Source of the DNA: Paramecium octaurelia
Lineage: Eukaryota; Ciliophora; Oligohymenophorea; Peniculida; Parameciidae
Length of the DNA stretch: 64,000 bases
Direction: 5' to 3'
Assembly: GCA_905182995.1 (NCBI GenBank)
Contig: CAJJDP010000042.1
Coordinates: 178,417 to 242,416, forward strand
In this document: positions 54,684-64,000 of the stretch, piece after piece
Layout of the letters: every line of letters starts with the position of its first letter
Position numbering within the stretch: position 1 is the stretch's first letter
Position numbers and translations under genes: made by a program
Notes under the pieces: model-generated
What the model was told of the DNA's origin: nothing
Databases searched by the model: none
Seen by the model: only the letters and a program-made list of their open reading frames with translations

Positions 54684-55524
54684 TCATGAAGAGTTTTTTT
54701 TCTTGCTAGTTTTGAAATTAAATAATAATTGAGCTTAAGGATAGAGTGCTTCCTTATTGTTTTTTTCCTTGATGAGAACATTCTCCAAACTCATTTTTTA
54801 AGATTTATTTGGCTATATAAGGATGTAAGAATACTCTTATACGACTAACTTAATTTTCAGTGTTAATTTTTTAAGCATAGACTTATGTATCAAATACTTT
54901 TGGTTCTTCGGATTCATTTTCATCTTCCTCTTCCACTTTTACAAGGTTCTTCAATTGCTCTAGTTCTCTGATTTTATCGAATAAGGTTTTCTCTCTTTGG
55001 CTCTCATTTTTTGTGTTCTGATAATCAAAATATTTCTATTATTATTAATAGAAATTGATACTTTCTGGTCATCGACTTTGGGTTCTTTTGAACTAGTTTC
55101 GTCTCCTGAGTCATCACTGAAGGCAACGTCAGCTTTATTATAATCTTCATCTTTATTATAATCGTCATTTTCTTCCTAAGATAAAAGGATGGTTAAAATA
55201 TAAACTTTTTTTATGATTTAAGTATCTACATTAGTTTTAATTTTCTTTTTAATATGGGGCTCATTATCGATAGAGTTGTCTACATTTTGCTTTATTTGAG
55301 GTTAGATATGTTATTTGAATCTATTATCGCTGCCATCTTAAATTGCTTTTAAACACCTTTACCAAAGCTAAGAAAGTATTTCATTGTAATACATCTTTAA
55401 AAGTTTGGATCTCAGATTCACTCATTTACAATTGTCCCTTATCAGAATTTTTCTTTAGCTTTCCTATTACTTCGTTGATTATGCTCTCATATTAAATTTA
55501 TGTTTCTTGCGCCTATTAATCCAT
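54684..55524 (-). CDS. acidic protein of unknown function, 240 aa
   Basis: Five exons; introns 55368-55392, 55176-55205 (30 nt, a multiple of three without stop), 55036-55061 and 54813-54849 (37 nt); 723 coding nt. N-terminus helical (YESIINEVIGKLKKNSDKG). The middle is very acidic (NDDYNKDEDYNKADVAFSDD). A coiled-coil segment follows (EKTLFDKIRELEQLKNLVKV) and a basic end (FNFKTSKKKNSS). No domain recognised; composition suggests a nuclear or nucleolar protein (weak inference). The 30-nt and 37-nt introns are the least certain parts of the model. Confidence 0.65.
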
Positions 55525-55712
55525 TATTGATGAATTTTATATAATTTTTAAATTATTTATTAAAACATATTTCGATGGTTTTTTGCTTATATATGGAAAT
55601 TTGAACGAATCGCTGAATGCCAACCATCGAAATTCAGATAATTTAAGAAACTTAAATTATATTACTAATATTTTCCTTATAAAAATACATATAATATTAT
55701 TAATTAACAGTT

Positions 55713-56496
55713 ATGATCAACTAAATTAGAGATGAATAGCCTCCTTTAAATTTGATAAGACCACCTCAACTGGGAGCATTCCAAGGTCCCCGTATTGCAG
55801 AATCAATAATCAATCAATAACCTAATGGTATTGGAGGCGGTATTGATAATACAAGACAATATTGGAATGAGAAGGAGTAGAATTGGTTGAGATTGAGTGT
55901 GAATTTGAATCCTTTGGCATTTGCAAATTATGAACTGTTCAAAAGCGCAAATATGGATATTTCGGAATCTCCAAATCCAGTCTAATGTGTATTGTGCTTC
56001 ATTATAAAATTCATCATTCTCATTCTCTATTTCTTAACTCCTTACTACCAAACAATGAAACTATACGAAACCATAGTTATATTAGGAGCAATAGATTTCT
56101 GGATAATCAAAAATATAAGTGGAAGGTATGTAAATAGATAAATTAGGAAAATTAGTTGGACTACGTTGGTGGGTTGAAATAAACGATTTTGGAAATGAGA
56201 GTTGGGTTTTTGAGACTTCAACTTAAGAGAAAGGAGAAGTTCAAAGGATTCATAGTAGAATATTTTGGTTTGTGTAGTTATTTATGTTTTTGATGTTCGT
56301 TGGGATGTTTATAATCAATGCATCATAATTACAAATAAGTGTTTCAATATGTATGTTTTTTCCTGCTGCATTCACAGGATATAACTTATATGCTTTTAAT
56401 TTGTGCAATAAAATAAAGAGATCCAAGTTGGGGGAGTCATTTTTGTAAATGAGTGCTGGAAGAAAGTCAGTCAAAATGCCCTTAAAATTAGAATGA
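55713..56496 (+). CDS. TVP23: TVP23/FAM18 family Golgi membrane protein, 251 aa
   Basis: Two exons; intron 56119-56146 (28 nt); 756 coding nt. After ~90 hydrophilic residues come the TVP23 membrane pairs: CFIIKFIILILYFLTPYYQT and ETIVILGAIDFWIIKNIRKL. Then the family signature LVGLRWWVEINDFGNESWVF (family: LVGLRWWNxVDExGxSxWVFES) and two further segments (FWFVQLFMFLMFVGMFIINA and CMFFPAAFTGYNLYAFNLCN). TVP23 is a late-Golgi vesicle protein involved in retrograde traffic (family knowledge). The next gene starts 28 bp downstream. Confidence 0.9.
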
Positions 56497-56524
56497 TGAT
56501 TTATTATTAAATATATTAATTTTA

Positions 56525-58498
56525 ATGAATTAAAAAAAAGGAAAGCCAATCCCCATGTAAACACTCAGTTTTACAGTCTCAAATTAACTACCTCAAATAC
56601 AAACACAATCTTTGACTTAAGTTAATAGTCAAATGTAAACTGTCTAATCAGCCAAATAACCACCCAAACCACAGAAAATGTTTTCTGATTACATGAAACA
56701 ATTAATGTAGAATCCAGATACCAAGAAAATCTATGACGACGCAGCTAATAAAGTACCAGCACCCTAAATTGAAGACCAAAAGTAATAATAACAATAATAA
56801 TAACAATAACAATCGAAACCATTTTCAATTAAGCAATCTTAAACTTCTAACAGTTTCACCTCTAATCCTAATTCAACCAAGAAACCATTTAATTAATTTT
56901 ATGAATAATCTAAAATTAGAACCGTCAATGATTCCATTCCCAGACCTTAATCAGAGAAAAGACAACAAGAGAATCATAGTTATGTTTCAACTCAAAAATC
57001 AGAAGAAGTCTCCAATGATATTGATAATAAGAGTGTCAAATCGGAAACATTTAGTATCTCCAAATCCTCATAAGATCTACCTGATTCTAGTTCTAAATAT
57101 GTCAATAAAAAAAGATAGGAAATTAAATTTGACTCAGATGTTTGGGTTAAAAATTAAGCACCCAAATATAAACTACAGAGTAAGGAATACAAGGACATTA
57201 TGAATCAAGTTGAACAATTGGTAGAATCAAGGGAATAATCTAGATAAAAGCAATTAAAAGAATTGGAAGGCTATGTTGATAGCAGATAGACTTCTAGAAC
57301 TCAAACTAAGTAGTAACTTAATGAAGAATAAGAATTGGAGAATCAAATTCAAATGTTGGCAATAGAGTTGGATTAAGTTGAAAAAATTGAACTAGAATAA
57401 AAAACCAAAATTGACATTCAAAGATTTTAATAATTATTAGATAAACCATTAGATAATGATTCACAATTCTCATAATTATCACTCAAATAGAGATCCATGT
57501 TTATTACAGAGTTACTTCGTAATAGAGAATAATTTAAAGTTAAAATCACTGGATAACAACAATCAGAATCAGAGTCTCCAATTAAATTTTAGAAAATTGA
57601 TAACCAGGAACAATATATTGAATAAATTGAAAAGAAAATTGAAAAACAATAAGAAACCTTAGATAACATAGCCAAATTTAAATTACCTAATGAATATTAA
57701 TTAAGATTGGAGTCATTATTATCAGATATCGATAATCTTAAACAAAGTTCCACTAAAAACTATTCTAATCCATTTTAAATTCCTAAAGAAAAGTTGATAG
57801 AAGTACATAAAAAGATTAAAAAACTAAATCCTAAATTCGTCGAAGATGCTGATCTAGAATTTGATAAGAATTGCATGCTACCTAAGGATCCTATCTTAAG
57901 AAAGGAGGCTATAGATAGAATCCTTGAAATTAAAACACAAGAAGTCAATGCAGAAATCTTGCAACTGGTTTCAAAAGGTAATAGCCTAGAGGAGAGACCT
58001 AAGATGTAGCAATTGATTGAATAGATCAAAAAGAAAACATCATACACTCCCAGTGAATTCTTGAAATAAAAAATGTTGCAATTCGATGATCTATCCAAAA
58101 ATAGTTAAAATTGTGCCTAAGAATTAACAACTATATAATGTAATTAAATTTTAAATGAATTCTCTGAATATAAAAAATAGTTAGACGTAGCGATTAAATA
58201 GAATTATGAATTATTAAATTAGAGTAAGGAACAAGATCTATCAAATGAATTAGAACTATTACATGAATAGTAACAGAAAGTTTAAAATCTAGAGAATGAA
58301 TATTAATAAGTCCAATAATTTATAGAAAAATTCACTTAAGATAACTCCTTGCCTACTATTAATGAAGATGATGAATAAAATGAAAATGTTCAAATTCAAA
58401 TTGAATAGTAAACATAACCTCTCTAATCCATTGAAGAATTAGACCAGGAAATCACAAGAAAAGTTAGAGAATAGCATCCAGAACTATTTGAAGAATGA
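56525..58498 (+). CDS. glutamine-rich coiled-coil protein, 657 aa
   Basis: Intronless frame of 658 codons from ATG 56525 (MNQKKGKPIPMQTLSFTVSN) or, less likely, the in-frame ATG at 56555. The first ~220 residues are Gln/Asn/Ser-rich low complexity including a poly-Q run. From ~residue 220 onward long coiled coils (EYKDIMNQVEQLVESREQSR; LENQIQMLAIELDQVEKIEL) alternate with a globular stretch containing EKLIEVHKKIKKLNPKFVED and DPILRKEAIDRILEIKTQEV. Ends in an acidic segment. No family recognised; basal-body or cytoskeletal role is only a guess. Confidence 0.85.
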
Positions 58499-58618
58499 TA
58501 TATAGATATATATATATGTATATCCTTTTTAAGTAAGTATTCTCAGTTTTGTTAATCCATCTAAAATTTTAAATAAGCTAATCTTTTTTTTATATCTTCC
58601 CTCAAATTAACTGTTGTA

Positions 58619-60918
58619 TCATCTTAAATTATTCTATTTTTAAATCTATTAATACTATTAATTTAAAATATCTTTCTTGGGAGAATTTTGAGTGTTAAAA
58701 TTTTATCTATTGATATTTGATAGTTTGTTTTCTGATACTTATTCCGGTTATGAACTCTACCGTCTACTCAATTAGATCTCAAAATCAGGATTCCCTTTCA
58801 AAACTATAATTCATAAAAAAAATAAGTCTACTATTTTAAATTTATATTCTCTGTTATTTACTCTATTCTAAGTAATGGTTTTCTAAATTACGAATTCTCT
58901 TCTCATAGTCAATTACTATTTAAGAATATTCTTTTTATAAGGCAATGTATTTCTCTTATTATTAATTAAAAATAGAATTATTGGCTTCCAATTATAATTT
59001 CAATTTTTCTTATTCTTAGTTACAAATTTCAATTGGATCTATAATTAACATTATATTTTACAAAAATTTTGTTATTTAAATTGTTGTATTTATTCTTCAA
59101 TTAATTTATTTTGTTCTCTCAATATTTACAGCTCATCTTAATCAATTGGATAATTGTTTAACAATTGCTTGCATGATATCAACTCTTATTGCACTTGATC
59201 ACAAAATATATGATAAATATATACTATTGCATTTGTAATTCCTTTTAAATTTAATTTTAATTTGCTTATATCATTTAAAAGTTATTGACTTCTTCTTCAT
59301 ACATTTTTAGCTATTCTAGTTTACTTTGATAATTTTGACTTAGTTCAATAACCTCAACTGATTGCTATTAATCTATGACTATCAATTAAGAAATGCAACA
59401 ACTTTATTCTTAATCAAGGAGAATTTTTTATTTTAATAAATTACTCAGCCAAATCTTTAAAGATTAATTAATAATCCTTCTATTGTATTATTAACTTATT
59501 AAATCAGAATTCTATTTTTAGATCTTTTTGTAAATTGCCTTTCCTTTCAATACATTGAATACTGAGATAAATATGAATATAATACATTTTTAGATCAAGT
59601 TGAAATATCTCTTCTCTTTAATTTTCTCCTCTTTAATCATTAACTACACTTGAGTATTATATTAATGAGACCATCTTTTCCAAAAATGATATTTCATAAA
59701 GTATGGTCTATTTAATTTAATTTAATCTTCTTTGAATCTGATGCCATGATAATATTCTTTAATTTATACGAATATTTTTTGTTATTTATTTTTAATTCTA
59801 TCATGCATAATGATTTAATTCCTTTACTAATAATATTTCATATTTATTTAAAGAAATCCAAAAACATTTTATCTTGTAATGACTTATTTTTGTTTTAAAT
59901 ACTTAGTTAACTTGCTTTAAATTAATTTCCTATTTAAAATTTGCTATTTCCACTTACTAAAGCACTAAATATATTGTTTAACTTAATACTTAAAATTATC
60001 TCAATAAACCTAATTGTTATCCAGCCTATTATTATAAATTTTAGAAAACTGTTAAATAATAATTATTTTGTAAATAAAGTTATTTTAGTCTTTGAAAATG
60101 TTTAAATAACACTTTTTTAGTATAGAACTAAATTGCCTAGATACGATTCTTATCGTACTGCTTTTTTGTTAATATATAGTTTTTCCATTGTTTCCAATGC
60201 AAAATCTTTATCCTTAATTCTTTCACCTAATTAAATTCCAAAAGACTTGATTTCAATATTAAAAATCGTTTCCATTGATAATAATATTACTATAACCTAT
60301 TTTTTTCTAATTTTTTCGCAAATTTGTTAATTAATATTAAAGATTTTGTAGCTGTTAACCATTTTCTAATGAAATTTAACTTTAATTTTTGATTTCTCCA
60401 TTATGTTGCAACTTAGAGTTAATAATCATCTGTATATATTTATGTTACAATCTCTAAATAATTATTAGTGTAAGGCTATATCTCTCTAATTTACGCTAGT
60501 TATAATACTAAATTTAGTAAGTTTTAATACTTTTTTAATTAGAGGAATGATAACTTTAAGTAATTTCTTCATACGATTATTGTTTTTCTAAAAATTACTC
60601 ATTTATTTAAGACATATTATCAAGATCTGTAGATTAAGTAATGATTTGCTATTTTAATTTAGATATTAAAAGATTTTGTTACTTAATTTGTTTGTTAAGA
60701 TTTGCAATTAATTTATCACCATCATCTTTGTTTAGGGATCGTATTGGTGGAATATTTAATTGTTCATTTGATAGACTGTTAAAATATGCTGAATCCTTGC
60801 TGTAAATACTGCCAATTGTAGATATTTCTTGTATTTTGCTTTTCACATGACTGTTGTCTCTATGGGATTTTGTTAATAATTAACTCGATGAGAGAGACTT
60901 ATATATTGATTACTCCAT
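58619..60918 (-). CDS. Sfi1-like centrin-binding-repeat and coiled-coil protein, about 713-719 aa
   Basis: Introns 60486-60508, 59982-60009, 59039-59061 and 58804-58831 are well supported. N-terminus Ser/Gln-rich with a short coil. Residues ~170-450 carry Sfi1-type repeats with spaced Trp/Phe and basic residues (NFIRKWLTATKSLILINKFA; YYQWKRFLILKSSLLEFNQV; ILHWKQWKNYILTKKQY; CFSKWKQQILNRKL; KYHFWKRWSHQYN), as in centrin-binding proteins of basal bodies. The C-terminal third is a coiled coil. Around 59187-59289 two models fit: introns at 59265-59289 and 59194-59224 (713 aa), or removal of a 38-bp TA-bounded segment (719 aa, smoother coiled coil). It probably sits on contractile centrin fibres or basal bodies (inference). 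Confidence 0.8.
59187..59231. repeat. 31-bp segment flanked by exact 7-bp direct repeats (possible intron gain or retained IES)
   Basis: TATTGCA occurs at 59187-59193 and again at 59225-59231, exactly abutting a GT...AG segment (59194-59224 read on the minus strand). The repeats end in TA on the coding strand (TGCAATA). Removing one repeat plus the segment (38 bp, TA to TA) leaves a perfect coiled-coil frame. Removing only the 31-bp GT-AG segment does not, unless a second upstream intron is also spliced. Confidence 0.6.
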
Positions 60919-61305
60919 CTTATTAGCACTCGATTCTCTTGAAAGGTATTTGTTTTTTCCAATGAAATTTATATTGTTAGTAAACTTTAAAAGTTTACGG
61001 TTGATTTTATAATCGTTTAATTACATTGTTAATATAAAATATTTAAAAGAAATTAATAGAAAATATGACTTAATAACAACATAATCCTGTTCAAATGACT
61101 TCAATGTTTAACAATCATTAAAATCTGAACCATATTAAAATATATATTATAGACAGTCACATTTGGTTCTTATATTTTGATTTATTACAATAATTAATGA
61201 AGATTAAAGTCAACATTTGAATGTATAGGAGTCTACCCATTTCTGAAATATCGATTATTATAATTAATAATAAGATTATCAAATTATCAAATTCTATTAG
61301 CAAAA
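60919..61305. other. intergenic region between divergent genes
   Basis: About 390 bp of AT-rich sequence between the Sfi1-like gene (-) and the kinase gene (+). No coding frame or RNA gene seen. Confidence 0.5.
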
Positions 61306-63219
61306 ATGATTGATTTGATCAATTTATAGTCAGGACTTGTAATACCTGCTCCAACACAAGAATTCCAAAATAGAAGCTTTTTATTGAGGCAATAATTGGG
61401 AAAAGGAGCAGAAGGATAAGTATTTTTAGCTAAGCCGTAAAATTGGAATATAGATTTTGAAGTTGCTTTAAAATTTTCAAAGCCACTTAAATAAACAGAA
61501 AGAGATTTCATCCAATAATTGATAGAGGTTTAGAATGAAAACGATAAACAGGGATCCAAAAACTACATATGTTCTAACATTATAAGAATATACGAAATTT
61601 TTTTACACTTAAATTATAGTGTTTAGGTGATGGAAGTAGGCAGTGTTAATCTTTTTAAATATACGGCACTGAATCACAATAAACTGACTAATCTTGAGAA
61701 ATTTAAAATTTGCTTATAAGTATTTAATGTAATGATTTTAGCTAATAAATGCAATTAATTATATCCATATGCTAGGATTGATACATAGAGATGTAAAAGG
61801 AGAAAACTTTATTTTAGTAAAGGAAGAATTCAAACTCATAGACTTTGGATTAATCAGTGTAAATGAAAGGTTGATGACTTCGAAACCAGGTACTCGTATA
61901 TTTTAAGCTCCTGAATTGTTTGAAGATGAAGGCAAATACACATAATCATTAGATACATGGTCACTTGGATGTGTGTTTTATGAAATTATTAAGGGGGAAG
62001 AACTATTCCCATGTATGTATATGAATTCATCAATCTAATAAATCAAAAATCATAAAACAAATTAAAGCCATGTTTATTCACTGATTGATAACCTGAAAGT
62101 ATGTAAAGAATGGAAGGATTTACTTAAATAAATGCTGCATCCCAATTAATTTAATAGAATTAACATAGCTTATGCTATAACAATAGTAAAATAGTGCATT
62201 GCTAATGAAGAGAATTCTAGTGGTTCAATAGAATTGAAGGGAAGTAAGTAACAATTAAAACTTGATTCGAATTAAAGCAAATATGAATTTGAATTATAAT
62301 TGAATTAGAAATAAAATGAATTCAATAAGATTCTTAGAGAAAAGGAATAAATAATTTAATAATTAGAACATAATCTAAAAAAGAAAGAAAATGAGGGTAA
62401 TTAAAACCTAGAGGAAATTGAATCATTAACAACAAAATTTAATAAATTGGAGTTAGAAAAGAATAGATTGGAATAAGAAAAGAAAAAAAATGATGAATCA
62501 TTTTAACAATAATGTTAACAGTATGCTCAACAATGTTAAAATCATCTAAATTATTAATTAAATTAGCAAGCCTCATAATTTAACTAATAAAAACAGATTT
62601 ATGAAAATGATATAAAAAATCTAAAAATTAGAATTTAGAATTTGGAATTAGAAAACAGCTCATTATTAAAGAAGCTCAATTAAACTAAAGAGGAGGAGAA
62701 TACAAAACATAAAGTAATAGATATTAGCAAAGAGATGATGTTTTTGGATAAACTAATTGGAGACTTAAATAATGAGATTTCAAACCTAGAAAAATCATTA
62801 GAGAGCTTCAAAAGCATTTAATAATTACTATCAACCAATAATATATAGGTTAATTCTTAGATTTAAGAAATAGAATAGTTTATTACACAAAAAAAGAAGA
62901 GTGTATAAAATTATGAAAAAATTAAATTAGAAATTTAAAACCAAGATCCAACTCAATAGAAGTTATAGACAGATATAATTAAAAATACTGTTGATATTAA
63001 TTAATCGCAAGATAAAGTACTCCCTCAATAGATACAAGGCACGCTTTAAATGACTTAAAGTATTAATTCTAACTGAAAATAGGCATGTAATCCTTAATAC
63101 AAACTCCAACCTTATTCAAACCGCAATTAAATTCGTAGATAATGGCACCTCCGTTTATAAATCCAATTTCTATTAGCTTCCCCAATAAAAGCACCAACAT
63201 AAAGAATTAAATACTTTGA
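61306..63219 (+). CDS. serine/threonine protein kinase with coiled-coil tail, 622 aa
   Basis: Three exons; introns 61720-61741 and 63060-63082; the second removes an in-frame TGA. 1,869 coding nt. Kinase domain residues ~20-290: LGKGAEGQVFLAK (glycine loop), EVALKFSK (catalytic Lys), HRDVKGENFILV (intact HRD and Lys), KLIDFGLIS (DFG), TRIFQAPELFEDEG and DTWSLGCVFYEIIKG. All catalytic residues are present, so it is likely active. The rest is a Gln/Glu/Lys-rich coiled coil (~residue 310-560) and a short Pro/Asn-rich end. Such kinase plus coiled-coil proteins are abundant in Paramecium (family knowledge). Substrate unknown. The next gene's ATG follows only 4 bp after the stop. Confidence 0.88.
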
Positions 63220-63223
63220 ATTT

Positions 63224-64000
63224 ATGAATTAAATTAAAAAAAATTAGCATTTATTAACTTTCAATAGTTTGCTTACTTATTTAAATGAAAATTACTCATT
63301 TAAAACCAAACCCAGAGAGTTGGTGATTAGCAATAGAGATGAGAATAACAATCAAATAGAATTAATTAATGGATATACATATAGTGAAGAGGCAATTATA
63401 GATATCACCAGAAGATTAAATCTTGCTCTTCCTATTTTATGTGATCGGCAAATCAAAATGGTATAAAGAGAGATGAATATAATAATTCCGAATTGCTGTA
63501 AATTGGAGTTCAAAATTGACCAAGTAACAAAAGGGAATATAGCTAAACCCTTTAAAACCTTATATAGCGATAAATTAATACTTAATCCATTTTTTTGCGA
63601 TTTCCAGACTTATATAAGCATAGCAAATTATTCGCAATCATCGTATTAGGTTGAAAATAGTATTGATGTTGATGAATATTATGTAATTCTACTATTATGG
63701 AAATTGAGAGAATTAATAAATTAAAAATTTCAAAACTAGGGAAATTTTGAAATAATACTATTTCCTTTGATACATTCTTTCTAAATTTATAAAATTGAAA
63801 ATAATAAAGAATAATTATTCTCTGCTTCACTTACCAAAATTCAAAAATAATCCAACAAAATTATTGAAGCATTAAATGCAAAGACATTAAAAGAGCTGGA
63901 GATAAGTCCTTTTGAAATTTACTAATCTGATATCCCCATAAAGAATGGTCAATTAATAGATAAGAGAGTAAGGAAAAATTTGAGTATGAGATAAAAAATG
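63224..64000 (+). CDS. unknown protein, N-terminal 259 aa (runs off the window)
   Basis: Frame open from ATG 63224 to the window end (777 nt), no TGA. The sequence has globular character (NSLLTYLNENYSFKTKPREL; YSEEAIIDITRRLNLALPIL; FFCDFQTYISIANYSQSSYQ). Several hydrophobic stretches are too short for membrane segments, and no motif is recognised. The same frame is open further upstream, overlapping the kinase gene in another phase, so the start is uncertain. Confidence 0.65.

Noticed and set aside
63074-63076. In-frame TGA in the kinase tail, suggesting selenocysteine or read-through
   Set aside because: A standard 23-nt GT...TAG intron at 63060-63082 contains it and gives a good C-terminus.

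Overview
This window reads as macronuclear DNA of a ciliate of the Paramecium type. Long open frames appear only when TAA and TAG are read as glutamine and TGA is kept as the sole stop (genetic code 6). The DNA is very AT-rich, genes are packed with gaps of 4 to a few hundred bases, and coding frames are joined by tiny GT...AG introns of about 17-39 nt (mostly 22-29). I rebuilt the genes by hand with this code. In all complete models the exon lengths sum to a multiple of three. Standard-code ORF calling breaks almost every gene here.

Layout. 1-5.4 kb: the 5' part of a coiled-coil gene (-), a 675-aa coiled-coil gene, a SANT/Myb protein and a lysine-rich protein. 6-21 kb: a 3.6-kaa signal-peptide/TIG/PA14/G8/beta-helix/TM protein of the PKHD1L1 (fibrocystin-L) family. 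It is flanked on the opposite strand by two papain-fold paralogs in which the catalytic Cys is Gly. The giant gene carries a 1,400-bp exact duplication around a single N, which is almost certainly an assembly error. 22-31 kb: a STAND/NACHT-like NTPase, SNF5/SMARCB1, kinesin-13 and a DP (E2F partner) factor. 31-43 kb: several unknown or coiled-coil genes, an HSPA12-type Hsp70, a GGNBP2 homolog and exportin-2/CSE1. 43-51 kb: the tiny OST subunit TMEM258/OST5, PEP phosphomutase, a pseudokinase, a Cys-rich secreted protein, an unknown gene and DHX15/Prp43. 51-64 kb: unknown genes, TVP23, Gln-rich and Sfi1-like coiled-coil proteins, a protein kinase with a coiled-coil tail, and an unknown gene running off the end.

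How the genes relate. Most neighbours look like unrelated housekeeping genes: chromatin and cell cycle (SNF5, DP, Myb), microtubules and basal body (kinesin-13, Sfi1-like, coiled coils), nuclear transport, splicing/ribosome helicase, N-glycosylation and Golgi. The 6-26 kb block is the most unusual part: a giant surface receptor-like protein, two secreted dead proteases and a STAND NTPase next to each other. I saw no tRNA, rRNA, CRISPR array or transposon. Promoter elements are not recognisable by eye. Family assignments rest on recognised motifs, not on database searches.
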